Source of the DNA: CAZFCK01 sp964517355 | GTDB taxonomy: Bacteria > Desulfobacterota > Desulfovibrionia > Desulfovibrionales > Desulfovibrionaceae | Direction of reading: 5' to 3' | Length of the DNA stretch: 33,279 nucleotides | NCBI GenBank assembly: GCA_964517355.1 | Contig: CAZFCK010000024.1 | Coordinates: forward strand, 1-33,279 | Part shown: piece by piece, positions 1 to 6,926 of the stretch | Layout: the number at the start of each line of letters is the position of its first letter | Position numbering within the stretch: the first letter of the stretch is position 1 | The notes under the pieces: generated by a model | Seen by the model: the letters and a program-made list of their open reading frames with translations, nothing else | Database searches by the model: none | Told to the model about the DNA's origin: nothing | Translations under genes and position numbers: made by a program

Positions 1-52
1 TTCCAGGGAAATGCATAAGAGCATCTCACGCTTTTCAAGCGTGAGATGCTCT
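1..52 (+). repeat. DE repeat, copy 1 (terminal hairpin arm)
   Basis: Positions 18-33 and 37-52 form a perfect 16-bp stem with a 3-base loop. All 52 bases recur in inverted orientation at 3943-3994 with two mismatches. The window edge cuts off the preceding part of the element. It could also end transcription from a gene to the left, but the long match outside the stem shows it is a dispersed repeat. Confidence 0.85.
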
Positions 53-215
53 AATCAATTATAATTAATATGTTCCTATCAAACAAGAAACAGCGTCTAT
101 CCCAAACAGACTGCACCCGAACCACGGCGGATATTCTTTCCGCTTTCCCTGCCCAAACCGCCCGTTAGGGCTATCTCGCCTCAAAAATTACAAACAGGCA
201 TATATCTCCCCGGGC

Positions 216-244
216 TTGACCCAAAAATACGGCTAGGATAACAA
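216..244 (+). promoter_or_regulatory. candidate sigma70 promoter for the importer-FmdE operon
   Basis: TTGACC at 216-221 is followed after 17 bases by TAACAA at 239-244, about 80 bases before the first start codon. An AT-rich imperfect palindrome at about 287-306 (ATAC...GTAT ends) lies just before the ribosome site and could be an operator. I see no clear Fur box and no recognisable riboswitch in 53-323. Confidence 0.3.
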
Positions 245-323
245 TATCTCAGTAGCACGAATATTCTTTTTATTCACTTTCCAGTTATACAATTAAATTA
301 TCGTATCATTAAAGGAGATAGGA

Positions 324-1430
324 ATGCCCAATCGTATACTATTTGTCGTGCTCCTTTTTGGTTTGATGTGCCCCGGGGCACTCCTTGCGCAAGACAAGAC
401 TGCGGTTGTGGACGCCACAGGCGCCCCTTTGAATATTGATGCGGCTGAGCGCGTGATTTGTTCCGGTCCTGGTTGTTTGCGCCTGCTGGTCTACCTTCAG
501 GCCCAGGATCGAATCGTTGGAGTGGATGATATTGAAAAACGACGCAAAACTTTTGACGCCCGCCCCTACGCTTTGGCGAATCCGCAATTCAAAGGCATGC
601 CCTTATTCGGAGAGTTCAGGGGATTCGACAATCCGGAATTGATATTGACACTGGATCCCCAGCCGCAGGTTATTTTTAAAACCTATCGCACCATGGGACA
701 TGATCCCGTTGAGCTACAACAAAAAACCGGCATTCCTGTTGTCGTGCTTGAATATGGAGATTTGGGAGCGCAACGGGACGATTTTTACGCCTCATTGCGC
801 ACCATGGGCGAGGTCCTGGGACGGCAGCAGCGGGCTGAAGATGTTATCGCCTTTTTTGAGACGCAGATCCAGGATATGCAGACTCGCACCGCCGACATAC
901 CGGAAGAACAACGCCCCGGAGTCTATATTGGGGGCGTGGCAAAAAAAGGCCCCCATGGCTACCAATCCACCGAGCCGGGCTATCCGCCGTTTTCGTTTGT
1001 CAACGCACGCAACCTGGCCCGCCAGGAAGGTTTGTCCGGCAAGGATCTGCAACATGCCGACGTGGCGAAAGAACAGATCGTCGCCTGGAATCCCGACATA
1101 TTGTTCCTGGACCTCTCCACGTTGCAGCTCGGCGATGATGCCAGCGGCCTGTACGAACTCCGCACGGACCCGGCGTATCGCACACTCAAGGCGGTACAGC
1201 AGGGGCATGTTTATGGGCTGCTCCCCTACAACTGGTACACGAGAAATTATGGCTCAATACTGGCCGACGCCTGGTATGTGGGCAAGCTGCTCTACCCGGA
1301 TAAATTCAGCGAGGTGGACCCCGCAGCCAAAGCCGACGAAATATATACATTTCTTGTAGGAGAACCTGTTTTTGGGAAAATGAACGAATTGTTTCAAGGC
1401 CTGGCCTTCTCCCCCGTCCCGGTTCAGTAG
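324..1430 (+). CDS. ABC transporter periplasmic substrate-binding protein (iron-chelate/corrinoid type)
   Basis: This is the periplasmic binding protein of an importer of the FecB/BtuF (TroA-like) class. It would capture a metal chelate or corrinoid and deliver it to the permease encoded next. Of its 368 residues, about 22 form an N-terminal signal peptide with a hydrophobic core ending in ALLAQ. The mature part has the two-lobe pattern of the family: an N-lobe with GVDDIEK and a PELILTLDPQVIF-like strand, then a long helix, then a C-lobe with WNPDILFLDLS. The ATG follows AAAGGAG at 311-317, which fixes the start. The permease gene begins one base after the stop, so the genes are surely co-transcribed. 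The ligand cannot be read from the sequence. The FmdE-family gene in the same operon makes a metal or metal cofactor plausible. Confidence 0.88.
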   Translation: MPNRILFVVLLFGLMCPGALLAQDKTAVVDATGAPLNIDAAERVICSGPGCLRLLVYLQAQDRIVGVDDIEKRRKTFDARPYALANPQFKGMPLFGEFRGFDNPELILTLDPQPQVIFKTYRTMGHDPVELQQKTGIPVVVLEYGDLGAQRDDFYASLRTMGEVLGRQQRAEDVIAFFETQIQDMQTRTADIPEEQRPGVYIGGVAKKGPHGYQSTEPGYPPFSFVNARNLARQEGLSGKDLQHADVAKEQIVAWNPDILFLDLSTLQLGDDASGLYELRTDPAYRTLKAVQQGHVYGLLPYNWYTRNYGSILADAWYVGKLLYPDKFSEVDPAAKADEIYTFLVGEPVFGKMNELFQGLAFSPVPVQ

Positions 1431-1431
1431 C

Positions 1432-2502
1432 ATGCATTTCGCTGATGGACAGATTCCCGAGGCCTATCGTCGTTATATCGGACGCAAACTGCTTTTCCTG
1501 ACAAGCGGCGTCGTGCTTCTGGGGTTTGCGCTGATTGTTTCGGTATCGTTGGGCGCTGCCGATTTGCCCCTGCTCGCCGTGGTCAAGACTCTTCTTGGAG
1601 AGGCGGCTTCGCGCCGCCAGGAGGTTATCGTCTGGAATATCCGGCTGCCCCAGGCCTTAACCGATATCGTGGCCGGCGCGGGTCTGGCCTTGTCCGGCGC
1701 GGCCATGCAATCCGTGCTGCGCAATCCCCTGGGTTCGCCCTTCACTTTGGGCATTTCCCACGCGGCCGCTTTTGGAGCGGCGTTCAGCGTCATGGTCCTC
1801 GGCGGAGGATTGATGACATCGAGCAATGTGGGCGCGGTGAACATCACCAGCCCATGGGTAACGACGGGCAGCGCCTTGTGTTGCAGCTTGCTTGCCGCCG
1901 GGGTGATCATCATGGTTTCAAGATTGCGCGGAGCCAGCCCCGAAGTCATGGTGCTGACCGGAGTGGCGTTGGGCGCCTTGTTTACCGCGGGAACCATGTT
2001 CCTGCAATACTTCGCGGACGACGTACAACTTGCGGCCATGGTCTTTTGGACATTCGGCGACACAGCCCGCGCATCGTGGGGCGAACTGGGCATGGTCAGC
2101 GCCGTTACCGTGGGTGCAGCCCTGTATATATGCGCCCGGGCCTGGACCTACAACGCCATCGACGCCGGCGATGAAACAGCCAAAGGACTGGGCGTGCGGG
2201 TGGAGCGTGAACGCCTGGTGAGTATGTTCCTGGCTTCGCTGCTCACTGCGGTCATCATCGCCTTTTTGGGCATCATTGGTTTCGTGGGCTTGGTCGTGCC
2301 GCATATGGTGCGACACTGTATTGGGGCGGATCACAGATTTTTGTTGCCCTCCTGCGCCGTCGTGGGCGGCTTGCTGCTCCTGGCCTCAGATACCGCCGCC
2401 AGACTCGTGCTTTCACCCAATGTCCTTCCTGTCTCCGTGCTCACGGCGTTCATGGGTGCTCCGGTCTTTATCTATCTTATCATCAGGGGGCAGCGTCGAT
2501 GA
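1432..2502 (+). CDS. FecCD-family ABC transporter permease
   Basis: This is the inner-membrane permease of the importer, of the BtuC/FecD/FhuB class, which works as a homodimer with the ATPase. Its 356 residues are the usual length and are mostly hydrophobic, with about nine or ten membrane helices. Family signatures are visible: NIRLPQALTDIVAGAGLALS near residue 65, RNPLGSPFTLGIS near 95, and the ATPase-contact loop GFVGLVVPHMVRH near 280. It starts one base after the binding-protein stop and has no strong ribosome site of its own, which suggests translational coupling. Its last four bases (ATGA) overlap the ATPase start. Iron-siderophore, haem and cobalamin are all possible substrates for this family. 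Confidence 0.92.
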   Translation: MHFADGQIPEAYRRYIGRKLLFLTSGVVLLGFALIVSVSLGAADLPLLAVVKTLLGEAASRRQEVIVWNIRLPQALTDIVAGAGLALSGAAMQSVLRNPLGSPFTLGISHAAAFGAAFSVMVLGGGLMTSSNVGAVNITSPWVTTGSALCCSLLAAGVIIMVSRLRGASPEVMVLTGVALGALFTAGTMFLQYFADDVQLAAMVFWTFGDTARASWGELGMVSAVTVGAALYICARAWTYNAIDAGDETAKGLGVRVERERLVSMFLASLLTAVIIAFLGIIGFVGLVVPHMVRHCIGADHRFLLPSCAVVGGLLLLASDTAARLVLSPNVLPVSVLTAFMGAPVFIYLIIRGQRR

Positions 2503-3371
2503 TACTCTCCGTGCAAAATCTGACGTTCAACTACAACAGCCATCCCGTACTCAAAGACGTCTGCTTTCACGTGGAGACCGGTGAATTGCTCGCCATTCTC
2601 GGGCCAAACGGCGTGGGCAAAACAACGCTGCTGAAATGTATAAACGGTATCCATGCGCCACGAGAAGGAGTCGTGTACGTAGGCGGAAGCGATGTGCTTC
2701 AACTCTCGCCTCCTGAAATTGCAAAAGAAGTCGGCTACGTGGCCCAACGGAGCGAAACAGCGAGACTCACGGTCTTCGACGCCGTGCTTATGGGGCGCAA
2801 ACCCCACTTGCGCTGGCGCGTTGAACGCAACGATTTGAAAATTGTGGAAGCGGCCATCCGCAGATTGGGGCTGGAACATCTGACACTACGCCATATCGAC
2901 CAGCTCAGCGGGGGCGAATTGCAAAAAGTGTCCATTGCCCGCGCTCTTGTCCAAGAACCGCGGCTTATGCTTCTGGACGAACCTACCAGCTCCCTCGACT
3001 TGAAAAACCAAGTCGCAATACTGGCCCTTTTGCGCAACGTTGTTGAAGAACACCGCATCGCGGCCGTCATGACCATGCACGATCTGAACACCGCGCTCCG
3101 CTATGCTCATAAATTCATCTTCCTCAAAAATGGCGCTGTGTTCTCCATGGGCCGCACCCAGGAGGTCAGTCCGGACATGGTGGAAGAGGTCTACGGCCTC
3201 CCTGTGGAGTTGCATCACCTGAACGGAAGCCCGGTCGTGGTGCCTGTCTGCGATCAGGCGCCTCGAGATGATTATCGATTGGATGAAAAGGAGAAATTAT
3301 GTCCTGCACCATCGCGAAAGAACGTATCGAAGACGTTGTCGCATTTCACGGACACCGCTGCCCGGGGGTGA
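2499..3371 (+). CDS. ABC transporter ATP-binding protein (FepC/BtuD type)
   Basis: This is the cytoplasmic ATPase that powers the importer. The nucleotide-binding domain is complete: Walker A GPNGVGKTT at residues 35-43, Q-loop near VAQRSE, signature LSGGE at 136-140, Walker B ending in D160-E161, and the switch His in MTMHDLN. It is 290 residues long. About the last 25 residues (after DEKEK) are read from DNA that also encodes the start of the next gene in another frame, so this tail is probably not constrained as protein. The ATG overlaps the permease stop as ATGA. The 73-base overlap with the FmdE-family gene is long for a bacterial operon and suggests either coupling or a stop codon lost and replaced by a later one. 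Confidence 0.93.
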   Translation: MILSVQNLTFNYNSHPVLKDVCFHVETGELLAILGPNGVGKTTLLKCINGIHAPREGVVYVGGSDVLQLSPPEIAKEVGYVAQRSETARLTVFDAVLMGRKPHLRWRVERNDLKIVEAAIRRLGLEHLTLRHIDQLSGGELQKVSIARALVQEPRLMLLDEPTSSLDLKNQVAILALLRNVVEEHRIAAVMTMHDLNTALRYAHKFIFLKNGAVFSMGRTQEVSPDMVEEVYGLPVELHHLNGSPVVVPVCDQAPRDDYRLDEKEKLCPAPSRKNVSKTLSHFTDTAARG

Positions 3372-3910
3372 TGGTGGGCGTCCGTGTCGCCGAGTTTGCG
3401 CTGTTACGTTGGCCGAATGCCGTGGATTATGATTTGGTGGCCGTGGTGGAAACGGATATGTGCGGTGTTGACGCCATCCAGTATCTCTTGGGATGTACTT
3501 ACGGCAAAGGTAATCTGATCCACAAGGATTTTGGGAAAATGGCTTTCAATATGTTCAACAGGCGCACGGAGGAAGGGGTTCGTCTGCTGCTACGGCCGGA
3601 TGTACGCTCGGACATGGATGACGAAATCGGCATGCTGTCCAAACTGATAGATGACGGCAGGGCTAGCGATGAACAACAGCGGCGCTATAAAGAGTTGCGT
3701 CGGATGCTGGAAGAGCGTTTCCTGCAGGCGCCGCTTGAAGATATGTTTGTTGTCGGTGAACCCGCCATGCGCCCCCCCAGGCCGGCGCAAATCCTCTGCA
3801 GCATAACCTGCGAGAATTGCGGTGAGCAAACCATGGAGTCGCGCACCCGTAAATATGCGGGAAAAACCCTGTGTATTCCTTGCTTTGATGCGGTTGAACA
3901 AAAAGTGTAG
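3299..3910 (+). CDS. FmdE-family protein with C-terminal zinc ribbon
   Basis: The FmdE family is named after a subunit associated with molybdenum formylmethanofuran dehydrogenase, but members are common in sulfate reducers that lack that enzyme. The 203 residues show the family hallmark FHGHRCPG (H17, H19, C21) and a second conserved stretch ETDMCGVDAIQ followed by GCTYGKGN. The C-terminus is a zinc ribbon with C171/C174 and C192/C195. The start is fixed by AAAGGAG just before ATG 3299, inside the end of the ATPase gene. Its place in an importer operon suggests that it handles the imported metal or uses it as cofactor, but that is inference. Its biochemical role outside methanogens is not something I can state. 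No fmd/fwd catalytic subunits lie in the window. Confidence 0.88.
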   Translation: MSCTIAKERIEDVVAFHGHRCPGVMVGVRVAEFALLRWPNAVDYDLVAVVETDMCGVDAIQYLLGCTYGKGNLIHKDFGKMAFNMFNRRTEEGVRLLLRPDVRSDMDDEIGMLSKLIDDGRASDEQQRRYKELRRMLEERFLQAPLEDMFVVGEPAMRPPRPAQILCSITCENCGEQTMESRTRKYAGKTLCIPCFDAVEQKV

Positions 3911-3942
3911 CCCCTCTTGTCCTCCCATCTTCAGTTCTTTCT

Positions 3943-4048
3943 AGAGCATCTCACGCTTGAAAAGCGCTAGATGCTCTTATGCATTTCCCTGGAACAATTG
4001 GAAATTGTTTCAGGGGAGAGCCTTGTTTCAAGGCGAAAATGCGCTAAG
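3943..4048 (-). repeat. DE repeat, copy 2 (complete, about 105 bp)
   Basis: Read on the minus strand, the order is a GCCTTG-AAA-CAAGGC hairpin (4020-4034), a CTGAAACAATT/AATTGTTCCAG hairpin (about 3990-4012, one mismatch) and a terminal AGAGCATCTC hairpin (3943-3977). Bases 3943-3994 match 1-52 in inverted orientation at 50 of 52 positions. Bases 4019-4046 match 9704-9731, inverted, at all 28 positions. It lies 33 bases after the FmdE-family stop and may also act as its terminator. Confidence 0.85.
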
Positions 4049-4073
4049 CCGTTTTTCCAACTGCGAAAAAAAT

Positions 4074-4143
4074 GCGAGAGGGGGAACCTTTTGAAAAAGG
4101 TTCCCCCTCTCGCGCTCTCCCCTTCCCAAACTTTCTAATTTTG
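4074..4143 (+). repeat. B repeat, copy 1: long hairpin plus conserved tail
   Basis: Bases 4074-4092 pair with 4095-4113 in a stem of about 19 bp with a very short loop. The hairpin is followed by a CT-rich tail (GCTCTCCCCTTCC...) and AAACTTTCTAATTTTGAGAAG. The same stem plus tail occurs at 33202-33279, reversed at 5011-5081, and degenerate at 23941-24017. The tail identity shows this is a dispersed repeat and not only a terminator. Confidence 0.8.
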
Positions 4144-4149
4144 AGAAGT

Positions 4150-4412
4150 AATATCAACTGCTGTTTATAGTGCCGGCGCAAGCACCCCTTTTTACATTGT
4201 GGGAGGGCGTTTGCGGCTTTGGTCAAGTTCAGCAACTATACAATATCTGTTTAATATTATAAAATTAAAAGTATGGGTAAGAGGGTTCGAGGGGAAAACC
4301 TTTTTCAAAAACTTCAGCCCTTGGGCGCGGTCGTGTCACGCCTTAGGGCTAAATATAGCGGCGCTGGTTTCCCCCGCAAAGTTTCCATTAAATAAACCCG
4401 AAACGGGAATTG
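4150..4412 (+). repeat. C repeat, copy 1 (long-range structured element)
   Basis: This region is homologous to 17003-17270 over its whole length, with a 37-base identical core (4298-4334 and 17152-17188). Bases 4288-4300 pair with 4366-4376 (GGGGAAAACC with GGTTTCCCC). The stem encloses an inner hairpin running from GCCCT through GGCG and CGCC to AGGGC at about 4318-4349. Open frames across it are not shared with the other copy, so it is not coding. Confidence 0.75.
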
Positions 4413-4432
4413 GTATGAAGCGTGTCAGTGCA

Positions 4433-4522
4433 GTGAAACAAGGCTGGCGCCTGCGACACTATCCTATTGTTTCAGATAAATGCGGAAGAACCTCAAAACC
4501 GTTTCGGGGTTAATTTGCTCCA
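4433..4522 (+). repeat. DE repeat, copy 3 (diverged)
   Basis: It aligns along its length with 7910-7996. Shared blocks are TGAAACAAGGCT at the left, CCTATTGTTTCAGATA in the middle and a final hairpin around GGTTAAT...GCTC. It has lost the left half of the first hairpin. Confidence 0.65.
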
Positions 4523-4567
4523 ATGCGCGTGGCAATCCCTCCCCAGCCATCATATCTCCTGAAATAA

Positions 4568-4797
4568 TTACACATATCCATAAGCCGTCATTTCTTTGTT
4601 GCCTGCCGCGACTGATCGGCGTATGTCTGCGGCATCCTCTCGCAGGCATACAGCAATCCAGGCCTTGAAGCCGTCACTTCCATACCGGTGAGGCACGTCG
4701 TGCGCACAACATGAGAATTTTCCGACATACTGCTTGAGATGTTCCTAATGCCGTAGCATCACGAGTGCGTCATTGTTCCCTTTCCCCATGTTCCCAT
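4568..4797 (-). pseudogene. possible decayed small gene, DUF4259-like start
   Basis: On the minus strand, ATG at 4797 opens MGTWGKG, which resembles the MG(T/A)WG(T/x)G start of DUF4259 proteins. A frameshift after about seven codons and then an in-frame TAG interrupt a run that reads NNDALVMLRH, then EHLKQYVGKFSCCAHDV, and ends AGNKEMTAYGYV at the TAA 4570-4568. The later part looks protein-like, but no intact frame spans it. The family link rests on a very short motif and may be chance. Confidence 0.22.
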
Positions 4798-4892
4798 CTC
4801 GTCATGACCAAGTTAATAATTTATTAACTTTATTTAATAGATAAAAAATAAAAACAACAACCTTAATAATTCCAAATAAAGAACAAAGATGG

Positions 4893-5120
4893 TATTAGGG
4901 CCTGTTTCTAAATTATTTCAACCAAATTAGGGCCTGTTTCTATAATAAAAATGATTATGGAAGGCCGTTCAAAAACATCGTAAGAAATCAAAATGATATA
5001 TTTAACCTCCTCAAAATTAGAAAGTTTGGGAAAGGGAGAGCGCGAGAGGGGAAACCCTTTTCAAAGGGTTTCCCCTCTCGCATTTTCTTTTCGAAACGAA
5101 TTTAGAAACACAGCCTAATA
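4893..5120. mobile_element. MITE-like element with 22-bp terminal inverted repeats
   Basis: The left end 4893-4914 (TATTAGGGCCTG then TTTCTAAATT) and the reverse complement of the right end 5099-5120 agree at 19 of 22 positions. A second copy of the left end starts at 4926, as if the end had been duplicated or a second element nested. The interior has no gene and contains a B repeat (5011-5081). The two ends are TA-rich, but I cannot define a target-site duplication. Confidence 0.5.
5011..5081 (-). repeat. B repeat, copy 2 (reversed, inside the MITE-like element)
   Basis: The hairpin 5042-5081 has the same stem sequence as 33202-33241. Here the tail (TTAGAAAGTTTGGGAAAGGG) lies on the left because the copy is inverted. 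Confidence 0.8.
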
Positions 5121-5379
5121 AAATTACATTGGTTATTTTCAATTATTTCAACACATAAACACCATTAAAAAAAGACGGTAAACAATGTGCTCTATTTTAC
5201 CACGAATTGCAATCCAATAGGTTTTTTAACCATACAGACTTCAACCCCTTCCATTTCAAAAAATAAATACCACAGTATCCTGCTAAAGCATTTTACTGCT
5301 CATACGCATTAGGGAAGATTATTTTTAACAAGTATTAATCAAAGATGATTCACCTTACATTGTACACATATTATATATA

Positions 5380-5408
5380 TTTACTGTCAATATTTTTTTA
5401 CATAATAA
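5380..5408 (+). promoter_or_regulatory. candidate promoter for the diguanylate cyclase gene
   Basis: TTTACT at 5380-5385 and TAATAA at 5403-5408 are 17 bases apart, about 50 bases before the start codon. The whole stretch 5121-5458 is very AT-rich and holds no gene, so chance matches are likely. Confidence 0.3.
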
Positions 5409-5458
5409 AACCAGAATTTAAAAATCAACACAACAGTTTTTTACACTAGAGGATAATA

Positions 5459-6826
5459 ATGGGTGATACTTGCCCTATTCCCCATATAGATCAATTTGCG
5501 GTTTTGGATTTACTTCCCGTAGGCGTCTGTCTTCTTGATAACACCTACAAAGTTGTCTACTGGAATTGCTGCCTGGTGATGTGGACCAACATCCAGACAG
5601 CAGACATTGTGGGGCGCGACATCCGTGACGTATTCCCCCGCTTAGGCAAAGAGAAATACACGACGCGCATAGACGCCATACTCCAAGGCGGTCCCCCGGC
5701 TATTTTTTCCCCCCAATTGCACAAGCATCTTTTCCCCTCCACACTGCCCACCGGGGGGCCCAGGCTTCAACATACCGTTATCAACGCAGTACGTGGCAGT
5801 GACGGTACATATTTCGCCATGATCACCGCTCAAGATGTCACTGAGGCGTTCAACCGCCTCAAGGCCTATTCCGAAATGCGGGACCAGGCCCTTCTTGAAC
5901 TCGAAGAACGCCGCAAGGTGGAGAAAGCCCTGCGTGAAAGCGAGGCCAAAGTCGCCGGCATTGCGAACGCGGTTCTCGACGCCGTTGTCATGATCGACGG
6001 AAACGGCATCATAAAATTCTGGAATCCCGCAGCCACCCGATTATTGGGTTACAGCGCACAAGAAGCGTTGGACAAAGAATTCTTCAATTTGCTGCTGCCC
6101 TTGAACAAACGGCAGGAACTACGCGGACGGCTGGGCAGTTTCGGGCTGACAGGCTGCGCCCCTTTCGTGGGAAAACAGATTGAAATCCAAGTTGTTAATA
6201 AAAACAGGGTAGAGTTTTCTGCGGAACTGTTAGCCGCCACGTTTCAACACAACGGATCCTGGCACGCCGTAATAACATTGCGCGACATTACAAAACGCAA
6301 AGAGGCGGAGCGTTCCTTGCGCGAACTCGCCCGCACAGACGAATTGACAAAAGTGTGCAATCGCCGCGCCTTTATGGAAGCCCTGCGCCAAGAACTCATG
6401 CGTGCAAGACGCTACGGCCACAATTCTTCCCTGCTGATGCTCGATGCGGATAACTTCAAAGCGATCAACGACACCTACGGACATGATGTCGGAGATGCCG
6501 TATTGCGGCATCTCGCCTTATCGTGTCGCAGCGTATTGCGCAGTATCGACGTTGTCGGACGCCTGGGGGGCGAAGAATTCGCTATACTGCTCCCGAACAC
6601 AAACATCGACTGTGCGTTTCACGTGGCGGAAAGATTGCGCTCCTCGGTGGAGAACAACCGCGTGCAGTGTCATGAGCAGGGCATTTCCTATACTGTAAGC
6701 TTGGGCGTGTGTTCTGTTGATCAACACGCTGACAATCCGGAGTTGGTGCTCAAAAGCGCGGACACGGCCCTCTATAAGGCCAAACGGTTGGGCCGCAACC
6801 GTGTTGTTGTGAATAACGCAGGTTGA
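5459..6826 (+). CDS. PAS-PAS-GGDEF diguanylate cyclase
   Basis: It makes the second messenger cyclic di-GMP from two GTP. The 455 residues hold two PAS sensory domains (about 10-130 and 160-280) joined by a charged helix (EEHRKVEKALRESEAK-like, about 140-160), then a GGDEF domain (about 290-455). The active-site motif is intact as GGEEF at 370-374. An RxxD product-inhibition site (RSID, 361-364) stands exactly five residues before it, so feedback control is expected. There are no membrane segments and no signal peptide, so it senses a cytoplasmic signal, the nature of which cannot be read. ATG 5459 follows AGAGGA at 5448-5453. It stands alone, with a long AT-rich upstream region and repeats on its left. 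No EAL or HD-GYP phosphodiesterase is in the window. Confidence 0.93.
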   Translation: MGDTCPIPHIDQFAVLDLLPVGVCLLDNTYKVVYWNCCLVMWTNIQTADIVGRDIRDVFPRLGKEKYTTRIDAILQGGPPAIFSPQLHKHLFPSTLPTGGPRLQHTVINAVRGSDGTYFAMITAQDVTEAFNRLKAYSEMRDQALLELEERRKVEKALRESEAKVAGIANAVLDAVVMIDGNGIIKFWNPAATRLLGYSAQEALDKEFFNLLLPLNKRQELRGRLGSFGLTGCAPFVGKQIEIQVVNKNRVEFSAELLAATFQHNGSWHAVITLRDITKRKEAERSLRELARTDELTKVCNRRAFMEALRQELMRARRYGHNSSLLMLDADNFKAINDTYGHDVGDAVLRHLALSCRSVLRSIDVVGRLGGEEFAILLPNTNIDCAFHVAERLRSSVENNRVQCHEQGISYTVSLGVCSVDQHADNPELVLKSADTALYKAKRLGRNRVVVNNAG

Positions 6827-6926
6827 AGGCTCTTCTATAGAGAGATACGGCAATCCAAACCCAGCCGGCCATCTGCTTTGCCATATCCGCTCGGAATTCT
6901 TGGCTCATCATCATGTGACCGCACTT

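Noticed and set aside
53..323. Cobalamin, Moco or Fur-controlled leader upstream of the importer operon
   Set aside because: The conserved riboswitch boxes are not visible. GATAACAATATC at 237-248 is too poor a match to a Fur box.
324..3910. Part of a formylmethanofuran dehydrogenase operon
   Set aside because: Only the FmdE-family gene is present. No fmd/fwd A-D subunits, and the other genes are an ABC importer.
4199..4513. Open frame of 104 codons in the gene-free region
   Set aside because: It runs across C repeat copy 1 and DE copy 3. The homologous C copy does not keep the frame.
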